From Sphingopyxis sp. (lineage in GTDB: Bacteria; Pseudomonadota; Alphaproteobacteria; Sphingomonadales; Sphingomonadaceae): 64,000 nucleotides of DNA. The stretch is from assembly GCF_016793825.1 (NCBI RefSeq), contig NZ_JAEULM010000044.1, forward strand, positions 124,001 to 188,000, read 5' to 3'. Of this stretch, positions 1-8,990 are shown piece after piece (within the stretch, counting starts at the first letter, position 1; each line of letters begins with the position of its first letter). The translations under genes were made by a program, and so were the position numbers. A model generated the notes under the pieces. It was not told where the DNA came from and ran no database searches. It saw only the letters and a list, made by a program, of their open reading frames with translations.

Positions 1-1261
1 TCATGCCAAGTCGTGCATAGATGATGCCGCCGACGAACACGCCGGCGAGCAGCGCCCAGAACCCCAGCCCGACGTCGTAAAAGGCGATCTCGTCGTTGGT
101 GTAGCCGAGTTCGTCGAACAACAGCCTGAACGTCAGGTTCGCGAGCGTGTCGCCGATCTTGTGCAACAGCAGGAAAAAGAGGATCAATATCGCTCCCTCC
201 CGTGCGAAAAACTCGCCAAGCGGCCCTACAGCGCCTTTGTCAGCCGCCTGCCCTTCGCGTGACTTCGTCGGCAGTGCGACCAACGCACCGATTGCCAGCG
301 CACCGACGATGAAAAGTCCCCATAACAGGGCGGAACCGACGTAGCCCGCGATCGTCGTCCAATCGGTCGCCAGAGTCGCCGCGAGGGCCAGCGCGGGCAG
401 CGCAATGAGCCAGTTTACGTGACTACTCCAGCCAATATCGCGCGCGCGGCGAGCGCTCAGGTCAAACAAGGGAAACAGATATCCGACCAAAACCATCAAA
501 GTCAGGATGTCGACGTCCAGCCACCGGTCGATCCGGTTCGCAATCAGGAACGCGATCGGAAAACTGACGATGAAAATTGCATAGAAAGCGCGCGACAAAT
601 ACGCGGGCCAATGGCGCTCGATCTTGCGTTCAGGCTCGCCCATCACAAGACCGGTGATGATCGCTGGCAGGACGAGTATGGCGCAGGCCATATAGGCCAC
701 GCCCCAACCGGCGCGTTCGGCGACCACCAACGCCACCGCCCCGGCAACGGCCGAACCTATGCGCCAGCCATATTGCGACATCCCCGAGCCCGTACCCAAT
801 TGTTCTGGCGCCAGCAGCTCTATTCGATAGGCATCGATGACGATGTCATAGGTCGCACCGGCGAGCCCGACGGCGATGGCAGCCAGCGCCACGGCGGGAA
901 GCGAGGCTTTCGGATCGAGGTTGCCGAGGATCGACACGGCAAGAAAAACAAGCGCGCCTATCAGGATCAGCCACGATCGTCGCTGACCGATGTGACCGAG
1001 GACCGGGATGCGAAATCGGTCGATGGCGGGTGCCCAGGCCCATTTCAGATTATAGGCAAGGAACGTCAGGGCAAAAGCGGTAACCGAAGATTTCTCGATC
1101 CCGTCCTGCGCCAGTCGCGTGGTCAGCGTCGCGCCGATCATCGCATAGGGAAATCCTGAAGACATGCCGAGGAACAGCGCCGCCAAAGGCGCCGGCTCCA
1201 GATAAGGCCGCAAGCTGTCCCGCCACCCTTTCGATGCCGGGATCGCCGCATCTTTCGCCAT
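1..1261 (-). CDS. AmpG-like MFS permease (3' end beyond window)
   Basis: Read on the minus strand from ATG at 1261, the protein opens MAKDAAIPASKG and then follows the AmpG pattern closely: LFLGMSSGFPYAMIG, then TTRLAQDGI, then WAWAPAIDRFRIPVLG. AmpG-family permeases import anhydromuropeptides from wall turnover into the cytoplasm through about 12 to 14 membrane segments. About 420 residues are visible and the frame is still open at base 1, where the last residues are IIYARLGM, so only a short C-terminal tail is missing. I see only the family pattern; the substrate is inference, since AmpG paralogues in alphaproteobacteria can differ in substrate. Confidence 0.82.
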   Translation of the reverse strand, partial: MAKDAAIPASKGWRDSLRPYLEPAPLAALFLGMSSGFPYAMIGATLTTRLAQDGIEKSSVTAFALTFLAYNLKWAWAPAIDRFRIPVLGHIGQRRSWLILIGALVFLAVSILGNLDPKASLPAVALAAIAVGLAGATYDIVIDAYRIELLAPEQLGTGSGMSQYGWRIGSAVAGAVALVVAERAGWGVAYMACAILVLPAIITGLVMGEPERKIERHWPAYLSRAFYAIFIVSFPIAFLIANRIDRWLDVDILTLMVLVGYLFPLFDLSARRARDIGWSSHVNWLIALPALALAATLATDWTTIAGYVGSALLWGLFIVGALAIGALVALPTKSREGQAADKGAVGPLGEFFAREGAILILFFLLLHKIGDTLANLTFRLLFDELGYTNDEIAFYDVGLGFWALLAGVFVGGIIYARLGM

Positions 1262-1386
1262 GTTATTCCCCTTTAGCAGCGAACCGTTCGATCATGATCC
1301 ATCGACACCAGTGGCCTAAAGCCTTGGCTCAAAATTGGAAGCGGCTATTGCGCGGGGCGACGGAACGGCGAGTTTGTCCGTCGCGG

Positions 1387-1824
1387 TCAGGCGGCCTCGG
1401 GACGCCAGAATGTCGTAAGCCCGCTGACGCTGCGCGGCGCCTTGTTTTTGCAGGTCATCGTCTCGACCGCCTTCAGTGCCGATATAAGGGCGGCCGCGCT
1501 GTGCGGCTTGCCGAGGCACGCCACTGCGATGTCGGCGGCATCCGCGGGACACTGACCCGTCACCAGCAATACGGTAATCCCGCGATCACGCGCCAGTCGG
1601 GCAACCTCTCGCCCGGTCATGTCACCGGCAAGACCAAGATCGAGGACCAATGCATCGACCTGTTCGACCGCCATGACCGCCACGGCGGCTTCGCCCGAAT
1701 CGACGGTTGCGACAATGTCGTAGCCGCCATGTTTCAGCGTCCGTTCGTTGTCGAACGCCATCAGCGGGTCATCCTCGATGACCAGCAGGCGCTTGATGCA
1801 AGACGGGCGGGACGCAAAGAGCAT
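1387..1824 (-). CDS. Single-domain response regulator (receiver only)
   Basis: A 145-residue protein made of one receiver domain with no output domain. The acidic pocket (E17, D18, D19), the phospho-acceptor Asp62 in LVLDLGL, Thr89 in LLVTG and Lys106 in GKP are all present. I chose ATG at 1824 because AAGGGAG sits five bases upstream; longer in-frame starts lack such a site. Such stand-alone receivers act by phospho-relay or protein binding rather than by binding DNA. No histidine kinase gene lies nearby, so the partner is unknown. It is transcribed divergently from the pseudouridine synthase gene across a 155-base gap. The C-terminal tail beyond the receiver (about residue 125 on) is short and basic with no recognisable motif. 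Confidence 0.82.
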   Translation of the reverse strand: MLFASRPSCIKRLLVIEDDPLMAFDNERTLKHGGYDIVATVDSGEAAVAVMAVEQVDALVLDLGLAGDMTGREVARLARDRGITVLLVTGQCPADAADIAVACLGKPHSAAALISALKAVETMTCKNKAPRSVSGLTTFWRPEAA

Positions 1825-1979
1825 AAACACTCCCTTCATGGTCGCCATGACGCTCTCCGTCCTTTCCTGCAACATCGCATCGTCTTTCCATCGACGAAGC
1901 GACACGTTTCCGGCTATGAGCGTGATCACTACGCAACACTTCCCTCCCGAAAAACGACAAGAAAGCCGCATCCGTTCCG

Positions 1980-2828
1980 ATGACGACCCGCCGTCCGCCC
2001 CGCAACCCGCCCCGTCCGGCGCCCGATCGTGATGCCCCGAAGGGACGCCGCGCGGCGCGTGGCGCCCAGCCGCCCCGCAAACCCGCACCCGCCGAGTCCG
2101 ATCGCGAAGACGGACCGCAGCGCATCGCAAAGCTTCTTGCGCGCGCCGGCGTCGGCTCGCGCCGCGACGTCGAACGCATGATCGAGGAGGGCCGGATCGC
2201 ACTCAATGGCGAAATCGTCGCGCAGCCCGCACCGCTGCTGGCATCGCTTGAGGGCCTGACGGTCGACGGCAATCCGGTCGCCAAACCCGTTTCGACGCGC
2301 CTCTATCGCTTTCACAAGCCCGCAGGCTGTCTGACAGCGGCGCGCGATCCGAAAGGGCGCAAGACGATCTACGACGTCCTGCCCAAGGGTTTGCCGCGCC
2401 TGATGCCGGTTGGGCGTCTCGACTACAACACCGAAGGCCTGCTGCTTCTCACCAACGATGGCGAGTTCAAACGCCAGCTCGAACTGCCGGCAAGCGGGGT
2501 CGAACGGACTTACCGTGCGCGCGCGTTCGGAGATATCAGCCAGACGCAGCTTGAAGATCTGGTCGAGGGAATCGAGATCGACGGCATCCGCTATGGCAAG
2601 ATCGATGCGAACCTCGAACGCCGGACAGGCCGCAACCAGTGGATCGAAATGACGCTGACCGAAGGCAAAAATCGCGAAGTGCGCCGCGTGCTCGAACATC
2701 TCGGGCTACAGGTCAGCCGCCTGATCCGCACTCGCTATGGGCAATTCACACTTGAAGACCTCGATCTTGGGCAGGTGGAAATCGTCGCCCGCGACGAACT
2801 GTTCCAGTTTCGGCGGCGGCTCGGCTGA
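1980..2828 (+). CDS. rRNA pseudouridine synthase, RsuA/RluB family
   Basis: The 282-residue protein starts with a basic, proline- and arginine-rich tail (residues 1-45). An S4 RNA-binding domain follows (about 47-85; RIAKLLARAGVGSRR), then the pseudouridine synthase domain. Its signature is GRLDYNTEGLLLLTNDG, with the catalytic Asp at 148. The family isomerises a specific uridine in 16S or 23S rRNA; an RluB-like 23S target is the likelier reading because of the N-terminal extension, but the sequence alone does not settle it. The stop codon overlaps the rsmD start by one base (TGATG), so the two rRNA-modification genes are translationally coupled. Confidence 0.9.
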   Translation: MTTRRPPRNPPRPAPDRDAPKGRRAARGAQPPRKPAPAESDREDGPQRIAKLLARAGVGSRRDVERMIEEGRIALNGEIVAQPAPLLASLEGLTVDGNPVAKPVSTRLYRFHKPAGCLTAARDPKGRKTIYDVLPKGLPRLMPVGRLDYNTEGLLLLTNDGEFKRQLELPASGVERTYRARAFGDISQTQLEDLVEGIEIDGIRYGKIDANLERRTGRNQWIEMTLTEGKNREVRRVLEHLGLQVSRLIRTRYGQFTLEDLDLGQVEIVARDELFQFRRRLG

Positions 2829-3370
2829 TGCGGGTCATCGCTGGCGAATGGCGAGGCCGAAAGCTGCTCGCACCAAAGAACGATGCCACTCGGCCGACCG
2901 CCGACCGCACCCGTGAAACGCTCTTTTCGATGCTCGCGAGCCGGCTCGGTAGTTTCGAGGGCATCCATGTCGCCGACCTGTTCGCAGGTTCAGGCGCGCT
3001 CGGCATCGAGGCCCTGTCGCGCGGCGCGGCACATTGCCTGTTCGGCGAACAGGATCGGGATGCCTTGGACACACTGAAGAAGAATCTCGGCGCGCTTGGT
3101 GCGACCAGCCGGGCCGATGTCCGGGCGGGATCGGTCCTTGGGCTGGGCCCGGCGAAGCGCAGCGTCGATCTCGTGTTGATCGACGCGCCTTACAGCACCG
3201 GCGCCGGCAGCGTCGCTCTCGATAAATTGAACCGGTTGGGCTGGATCGGCGCCGATAGCTGGGTTTCGATCGAAACGTCCGAAAAGGAAATCGTCGACGT
3301 CGCCGGTTTCGAAATCGATGTCGAACGCCGCGTCGGCAAGGCGAAGCTGACCCTGCTGCGCCTTTCCTGA
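2828..3370 (+). CDS. rsmD: 16S rRNA (guanine966-N2)-methyltransferase RsmD
   Basis: This 180-residue protein has the RsmD start MRVIAGEWRGRKL, the substrate-side motif RPTADRTRE (about 22-30) and the SAM-binding glycine motif DLFAGSGALG (50-59). The catalytic tetrapeptide is DAPY at 119-122, where many relatives have DPPY. It methylates G966 of 16S rRNA in assembled 30S particles. It is coupled to the upstream pseudouridine synthase by a one-base overlap, which fits a shared role in ribosome maturation. The gene ends three bases before the convergent MFS transporter gene. Confidence 0.93.
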   Translation: MRVIAGEWRGRKLLAPKNDATRPTADRTRETLFSMLASRLGSFEGIHVADLFAGSGALGIEALSRGAAHCLFGEQDRDALDTLKKNLGALGATSRADVRAGSVLGLGPAKRSVDLVLIDAPYSTGAGSVALDKLNRLGWIGADSWVSIETSEKEIVDVAGFEIDVERRVGKAKLTLLRLS

Positions 3371-3373
3371 GTT

Positions 3374-4639
3374 TCAGGCGGCCTGTCGCCGTACCATCAT
3401 CAGACCGATCCAGCTTACGACTCCAGCCAACGCGAGGTACAGGCCGACCAGTTCGGTTCCGCCGCGCTCGGCAAGCGCCTGCGCCACGATCGGCGCAAGC
3501 GCGCCGCCCAATATTCCCCCCGCGTTGAACGCAACCGACGCGCCGGTATAGCGCACCCGTACGGGGAACAGCGCAGTCAGCCAGCTTCCCAGTGGGCCAT
3601 AAACCAGCCCCATGACGAACAGGGCCGCAGCGAGCCCGAGAAAAATGATGAGCCAGCTTCCCGACGCCAGCGAAGGGCCGAACACGAAGCCGACCAACAC
3701 GGTCGCGCCGCACCCCCACGTCAACACCCGCTGCGCGCTTCGCGCGTCACTCGTGTAGCCGGCGAATATGATACCGCCCGCCATGAACAGGATCGCACCG
3801 AGTTGGATAAGCAGGAATTGTTCCTTGGGATAGCCGAGTACTGCCGTGCCGTGCGCCAGCGCAAAGGATGTCGCGAGATAGAATATTGCGAAGCAGGCCA
3901 CGACCGCGAAGGTACCTGCGAATGTCGCAACGAGGTGATTCCGAAATAATTCGCCAAGCGGTATGCCGGCGGGTTTACCGGTTTCAATCGCCTCCGAAAA
4001 ATCGGGCGTTTCGCCAATCTTCAGCCGCACCCACAAGCCCAACCCAACCAGCAGCGCCGAGAATAGGAAAGGGATTCGCCATCCCCAGCTCGAGAACTGC
4101 GCCTCGTCTAGCGCGAGCCCGAGCAGGAGGAAGAGACCGTTTGCTGCGATGAAACCGACCGGCGCGCCAAGTTGCGGAAACATGCCAAAACGCGATTTCC
4201 AGCCGGGAGGTGCATTTTCGACCGCCAGAAGAGCCGCCCCGCCCCACTCGCCACCCAGACCGAAGCCCTGCCCGAAACGCAGGATGCAAAGCAGGAGCGG
4301 CGCGATCCAGCCCGCCATCGCGTAGGTCGGCAGAAACGCGATGAGCAGCGTCGATCCGCCCATCAGCATCAACGACGCGACCAGCGTCGATTTGCGCCCG
4401 ATGCGGTCGCCATAATGGCCAAAGACGATCGCGCCGACCGGTCGTGCAAAAAAGGCAAGACCGAAGGTCATGAAACTGTACATCAATTGCGCCGACCCCG
4501 ATTCACCGGGAAAGAACAGCGGTCCGAACACCAACGCTGCAGCGGTGCCGTAGATATAGAAATCATAGAATTCGACGGCGGTGCCGACGAGGCTGGCAGC
4601 CAGGACGCGCCGGTGTGTGTAATATGGCGCCAGATCCAC
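3374..4639 (-). CDS. MFS transporter, metabolite:H+ symporter (MHS) type
   Basis: About 421 residues and roughly 12 hydrophobic segments. MHS hallmarks are visible: LAASLVGTAVEFYDFYIYGTAAAL at the first segment, then GHYGDRIGRKSTL in the segment 2-3 loop and GLGGEWGGAALLA further on. MHS carriers import carboxylates or osmolytes such as citrate, ketoglutarate, shikimate or proline/betaine together with protons; the substrate cannot be told here. I prefer the GTG at 4639 because AAGGGGAAGGA lies about 8 bases upstream. TTG at 4702 in the same frame would add 21 residues. It is divergent from the Rossmann/DUF2520 gene. Confidence 0.85.
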   Translation of the reverse strand: MDLAPYYTHRRVLAASLVGTAVEFYDFYIYGTAAALVFGPLFFPGESGSAQLMYSFMTFGLAFFARPVGAIVFGHYGDRIGRKSTLVASLMLMGGSTLLIAFLPTYAMAGWIAPLLLCILRFGQGFGLGGEWGGAALLAVENAPPGWKSRFGMFPQLGAPVGFIAANGLFLLLGLALDEAQFSSWGWRIPFLFSALLVGLGLWVRLKIGETPDFSEAIETGKPAGIPLGELFRNHLVATFAGTFAVVACFAIFYLATSFALAHGTAVLGYPKEQFLLIQLGAILFMAGGIIFAGYTSDARSAQRVLTWGCGATVLVGFVFGPSLASGSWLIIFLGLAAALFVMGLVYGPLGSWLTALFPVRVRYTGASVAFNAGGILGGALAPIVAQALAERGGTELVGLYLALAGVVSWIGLMMVRRQAA

Positions 4640-4750
4640 GGGCAATTTCCTTCCCCTTGCTGTTGCGCTCCCGCTTTGGACGCCTTGGTCCGCTTCGCGC
4701 AAGACAGAAGAATTGGCGGTCCCGCCATCACGGCGCTAGATGCAGACCCC

Positions 4751-5617
4751 ATGGACACTCCTGCATTCCAGCGGATCGGCATCGTCGGCTCGGGGCGCGT
4801 GGCGCGAGCGCTTGCGCTCGCATTGGTGCCTCATTCGCCGATGCCCCTGTGCCTCAGCGGGCGGATGCCCGAGAAACTGTCGGTCGCGGCCGCGCAAACC
4901 GGCGCGCTCGGCGTTTGCATCGACGATCTGGCGCGGGACTGTGACGTCATCGCGATCACCGTCTCCGACGAGGCTTTGGCGGCCGTCGCCGCCGACCTCG
5001 CGACGATGATCCCCGAACATCGAACCCCGTTTGTCTTTCACGTCAGCGGAAGCAGCGGCGCGGCGATCCTTGCCCCCCTGCGCCGCGCCGGTGCCATGAC
5101 AGCGGCGATCCACCCGGCGATGACCTTCACCGGCGATGCAGAAAGCGAAGTTGGCCGCATGACGACCGCGCGGTTCGCGATCACGGGAGACTCCCGGCGT
5201 GCCAGCGAGTTGGCGCACCATATCGTCGGACTGCTGGGCGGCGTCCCGGTCGATGTCGACGAGGCACGGCGTCCACTTTATCACGCTGCGCTCTGCCACG
5301 CTTCCAATCATCTCGTTACGCTGATGACCGGAGCGTCGCATGCGCTGGCCGAGGCGGGCGTTGACCATCCCGAAGAATTGCTCGCCCCCCTTGTTCGCGC
5401 AGCGCTCGAAAACTCGTTGGAGCGCGGTTTCGCGGCCCTGTCGGGTCCGCTGCTTCGCGGCGACCATCAGACCGTCGAAGGTCATCTGATGGCGCTCGGT
5501 TCCTATTGCCCCGACCTGTTGCCGGCGTATCGAGCGATGGCACTGGCCACGCTCGACGAATTGCAGCGATCCGGCTCGCCCGACGCGGCGTCAGCAATCC
5601 GGCGCAAGCTGGGCTGA
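4751..5617 (+). CDS. Rossmann-like / DUF2520 domain protein
   Basis: The 288-residue protein has an N-terminal dinucleotide-binding fold with RIGIVGSGRVARALA (about residues 8-22). A C-terminal all-helical DUF2520 half follows, with the histidine-rich HPAMTF and YHAALCHASNHLVTL motifs. This layout resembles ketopantoate reductase and 6-phosphogluconate dehydrogenase relatives. In some bacteria such proteins sit near panC and panD, but no pantothenate gene is present here. The cofactor is probably NADP(H) and the substrate is unknown. The stop is 52 bases before the helicase start. Confidence 0.82.
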   Translation: MDTPAFQRIGIVGSGRVARALALALVPHSPMPLCLSGRMPEKLSVAAAQTGALGVCIDDLARDCDVIAITVSDEALAAVAADLATMIPEHRTPFVFHVSGSSGAAILAPLRRAGAMTAAIHPAMTFTGDAESEVGRMTTARFAITGDSRRASELAHHIVGLLGGVPVDVDEARRPLYHAALCHASNHLVTLMTGASHALAEAGVDHPEELLAPLVRAALENSLERGFAALSGPLLRGDHQTVEGHLMALGSYCPDLLPAYRAMALATLDELQRSGSPDAASAIRRKLG

Positions 5618-5669
5618 ACGGGTCGTCCCGTACTGGACAGCGGAGCCTCTGTTCCCTAATCGTTCGCGC

Positions 5670-7967
5670 GTGACCGATATTCCCGCCTCCCTGCCCGACG
5701 CTTCCGATCCGCCCTATCTCGCCGGCCTCAACGGCCCGCAGCGTCAGGCCGTGCTGACGACCGAAGGCCCGGTCCTGATGCTCGCCGGCGCGGGAACCGG
5801 CAAGACGGCGGCACTCACAGCACGCCTGGCGCATATCATCGCGACCCGGCGGGCGTGGCCGTCGGAAATTCTCGCGGTGACCTTCACCAACCGGGCGGCG
5901 CGCGAGATGCGCGAGCGGATCGGACGCATGATCGGCGACGCGGTGGAGGGCATGCCGTGGCTTGGCACTTTTCACAGCATCGCCGCGAAAATGCTGCGTC
6001 GCCACGCCGAACTGGTCGGTCTTCAAAGCAATTTCACGATCCTAGACACCGACGACCAGCTTCGCGTTCTCAAGCAGCTGATCCAGGCGGAGGGACTTGA
6101 CGAAAAGCGCTGGCCTGCCCGTCAACTCGCCGCCCTTATCGACAAATGGAAGAACCGCGGACTCGTGCCGTCCGATCTGGACGCGGCGGACCGTGAATCC
6201 TATGCCGATGGCAAGGGGCAGCATTTCTATGCGCTCTATCAGGCGCGGCTCAAGACGCTGAATGCCTGCGATTTTGGCGACCTGCTGTTGCATATGCTGG
6301 CGATATTGAAAACCCACCGCGATGTGCTCGAACACTACCAGAGCCGCTTCAAATATATCCTTGTCGATGAATATCAGGACACCAATGCCAGCCAGTATCT
6401 GTGGCTGCGGCTGCTCGCGCAGAATCGCAAGAATATCTGCTGCGTCGGCGACGATGACCAGTCGATCTATTCGTGGCGCGGCGCCGAAGTCGCCAACATC
6501 CTGCGCTTCGAAAAGGATTTTCCTGGCGCCACGGTCATCCGCCTTGAACAGAATTACCGCTCAACGCCGCAGATCCTTGCCGCCGCTTCGGCCCTGATCG
6601 CGCAGAACAGCGATCGGCTTGGGAAAACGCTTTGGACCGAGCTCGACGCGGGCGACAAGGTTCGCGTCGTCGGGGTGTGGGACGGCCCTGAAGAAGCGCG
6701 GCGCGTCGGTGAGGAACTGCAGACCCTCCAGCATCGCAACGTCAGCCTCGATCGCACCGCGATTCTCGTCCGGGCACAATTCCAGACACGCGAGTTCGAA
6801 GACCGCTTCATCGCGATCGGCATGCCCTATCGCATCGTCGGCGGTTTCCGTTTCTATGAGCGTGCGGAAATTCGCGATGCCCTTGCCTATCTTCGCCTCG
6901 TCCAGTCGGCCGCCGACGATCTCGCGTTCGAGCGGATCGTCAACGTGCCCAAGCGCGGGCTTGGCGACAAGGCGCTTACGCGCATCCACCAGTTCGCCCG
7001 GATCGAGCGCGCGCCGCTCTTTCACGCGGCATCGCGGATTACCGAAACTGACGAACTCACGCCACAAGCACGACGCCAACTCGCCCATTTCATCGCCCAA
7101 ATGCGAAGCTGGCAAAGCAAGGCGGCCGAGCTTTCTCACCCCGAGCTCACGCAATTGATCCTCGACGAGTCGGGCTACACCGCGATGCTCCAGGCCGATC
7201 GCAGCGCGGAAGCGGCCGGGCGCCTGGAAAATCTCTCCGAACTGGTCCGCGCGATGGAGGAATATGACTCGCTCGAGGCTTTCCTCGAACATGTCAGTCT
7301 TGTCATGGACCGCGACAATGATCAGGACAGCGAAACCGTCACGATCATGACGATCCACGCCGCCAAGGGTCTGGAATTTGACCATGTCTTCCTTGCCGGA
7401 TGGGAAGACGGCGTGTTCCCGTCGCAGCGATCGATGGACGAGGGCGGCACGGCCAGTCTTGAGGAAGAACGCCGCCTCGCCTATGTCGCGATAACGCGGG
7501 CCCGGCAACGAGCGAGCATCTATCACGCCGCGAACCGCCGCATCTATGGCCAGTGGATGAGCAGCATCCCCAGTCGCTTCATCGCCGAAATTCCTCCCGA
7601 ACATGTCGATGCGGAGAACAGCTTCGGTGGCGGCCAGAGCCTGTGGCGCGCCAACTGGTCGGCGCAAGGCGATCCTTTCGCCCACGTCGCCGAGCGGCAG
7701 CCGTCGCGGACGATGACCCGGGGGCCCGCATGGCAGCGAGCGATGGCATCGTCATCCACCGTCACCCGCGCGCCGGCGCCCAGCGAACGCGGCCCGGCGG
7801 CATCGGTCGGCGCGAAGGCGCGTTCGGACCTGGCCATTGGAATGCGCGTGTTTCATGAGAAATTCGGTTACGGTGAAATCATGGATATCGACGGCAACAA
7901 GCTTGAGGTCGAATTTGATCAGGCCGGCAGCAAGCGGGTTCTTGACGGATTTGTGCGCGCCGCCTGA
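5670..7967 (+). CDS. uvrD: ATP-dependent DNA helicase UvrD/PcrA
   Basis: This 765-residue superfamily 1A helicase starts at a GTG. It has NGPQRQAV (Q motif, about 21-28), Walker A GAGTGKT (40-46, Lys45), Walker B VDEYQDTN, motif III GDDDQSIYSWRGA, motif IV QNYRS, motif V IMTIHAAKGLEF and motif VI VAITRAR. The C-terminus ends in the PcrA/UvrD tail FHEKFGYGEIMDIDG, the region linked in PcrA to RNA polymerase binding. It unwinds DNA 3'-5' in nucleotide-excision and mismatch repair and removes RecA filaments. The length and tail favour PcrA/UvrD over Rep. Confidence 0.94.
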   Translation: MTDIPASLPDASDPPYLAGLNGPQRQAVLTTEGPVLMLAGAGTGKTAALTARLAHIIATRRAWPSEILAVTFTNRAAREMRERIGRMIGDAVEGMPWLGTFHSIAAKMLRRHAELVGLQSNFTILDTDDQLRVLKQLIQAEGLDEKRWPARQLAALIDKWKNRGLVPSDLDAADRESYADGKGQHFYALYQARLKTLNACDFGDLLLHMLAILKTHRDVLEHYQSRFKYILVDEYQDTNASQYLWLRLLAQNRKNICCVGDDDQSIYSWRGAEVANILRFEKDFPGATVIRLEQNYRSTPQILAAASALIAQNSDRLGKTLWTELDAGDKVRVVGVWDGPEEARRVGEELQTLQHRNVSLDRTAILVRAQFQTREFEDRFIAIGMPYRIVGGFRFYERAEIRDALAYLRLVQSAADDLAFERIVNVPKRGLGDKALTRIHQFARIERAPLFHAASRITETDELTPQARRQLAHFIAQMRSWQSKAAELSHPELTQLILDESGYTAMLQADRSAEAAGRLENLSELVRAMEEYDSLEAFLEHVSLVMDRDNDQDSETVTIMTIHAAKGLEFDHVFLAGWEDGVFPSQRSMDEGGTASLEEERRLAYVAITRARQRASIYHAANRRIYGQWMSSIPSRFIAEIPPEHVDAENSFGGGQSLWRANWSAQGDPFAHVAERQPSRTMTRGPAWQRAMASSSTVTRAPAPSERGPAASVGAKARSDLAIGMRVFHEKFGYGEIMDIDGNKLEVEFDQAGSKRVLDGFVRAA

Positions 7968-7973
7968 ATCTTA

Positions 7974-8001
7974 TTGTCAACTATATTACTTATGATATTC
8001 T
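7974..8001 (+). promoter_or_regulatory. Candidate sigma70-type promoter for the DUF4349 lipoprotein gene
   Basis: TTGTCA (7974-7979), a 16-base spacer and TATTCT (7996-8001) lie in an AT-rich island between the helicase stop and the lipoprotein start. The island stands out sharply against the GC-rich surroundings. The 5' leader would be about 33 bases. Confidence 0.42.
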
Positions 8002-8041
8002 ATCCCACGCGACCAACGAGTCGCGCTTTGGGAGAATCTGT

Positions 8042-8950
8042 ATGCAAAATAAGCTCTTAGCGGGCGCGATAGCGCTCGCCCTGTTCGGCTGCGCAGAAAA
8101 GCCCGCCGACGATGCTGCCCCCACCAATAGCCCAGCAGCCGAAAGCGTCTCAGAAGAAGGAAGCACAGCCGACGCCGCTGCCCCGAAGATCGGGGTGGAG
8201 GCCGCGCCAGGTGTCGCCTTCGACTATTCCTACACCTTCCGCCTCGCCGACGATCGCATCTCGAAAATTCAGGAGGATCACGCGGCGGCCTGTGAAACTC
8301 TTGGTGTCCAGCGTTGCCGTATCGTCGACGTTCGCTATCAGCTTTCCGACGAGAAGCTCGTCGAGGCGCAGACGCAATTCAAGCTCGAACCCGGCATCGC
8401 CCGCAAATTTGGCGCCAATGCGATATCGAGCGTCGAGAAGGCCGAGGGCGTGCTGGCCGATGCGAGCGTGGCCGGGGAAGATATCGGCACCGAAATCCTT
8501 GCCTCGCAGCAGCGCAGCGCCGGTTCCGAGGCAGAGATTGCCCGGATCGAACAGCGATTGAAGGCCGGCGGTCTCGACAAGCGTGAACGGGCCGAACTCC
8601 TCGCACAGATCGCCCAACTGCGCGGACAATTGGGCGACGAGCACCAGACCCGTCGGTCGGGGGAAGCACGGATCGCGTGGACCAGCGTCGCATTCAATTA
8701 TGTCAGTGATGGCGGCCTGCCGGGTATTGGACATGAAAATCCCTTCGCCAATGCCGGTGAAACGTTGATGCGCAGCGGCAGCACGGCGTTGAATTTCATC
8801 CTGACTCTAGGCGCCGTCGTTCTGCCTTGGGGCATACTCATCGCCCTCATCGTCGCCGGCTGGCGCAGCCGCTTCATGGCCGCCGTCCGCCGGCAATTGC
8901 GGGAGGACAAGTCCGGAACGGGTGACCCCGCGGTTCCACCCGCTGGCTGA
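8042..8950 (+). CDS. DUF4349-type membrane lipoprotein
   Basis: The 302-residue protein has a lipoprotein signal with lipobox LFGC (Cys19). A low-complexity Ala/Asp/Ser linker follows, then an extracytoplasmic domain with the DUF4349 layout: FDYSYTFRLADDRI early, and a helical coiled-coil stretch (IARIEQRLKAGG to IAQLRGQLGDE, about residues 160-205). A C-terminal membrane segment (LNFILTLGAVVLPWGILIALIVAG) is followed by a basic cytoplasmic tail. It would thus be anchored at both ends. The molecular function of DUF4349 proteins is not established. It probably has its own promoter (see 7974). Confidence 0.8.
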   Translation: MQNKLLAGAIALALFGCAEKPADDAAPTNSPAAESVSEEGSTADAAAPKIGVEAAPGVAFDYSYTFRLADDRISKIQEDHAAACETLGVQRCRIVDVRYQLSDEKLVEAQTQFKLEPGIARKFGANAISSVEKAEGVLADASVAGEDIGTEILASQQRSAGSEAEIARIEQRLKAGGLDKRERAELLAQIAQLRGQLGDEHQTRRSGEARIAWTSVAFNYVSDGGLPGIGHENPFANAGETLMRSGSTALNFILTLGAVVLPWGILIALIVAGWRSRFMAAVRRQLREDKSGTGDPAVPPAG

Positions 8951-8990
8951 CGCCGGCAGGGCGTCGCTTGCAAAGGTCGGGTGCTGCGGT

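Noticed and set aside
4172-4750. N-terminal extension of the DUF2520 gene product by 193 codons
   Set aside because: The extension is antisense to the MFS transporter gene and has no domain; ATG 4751 starts right at the Rossmann fold.
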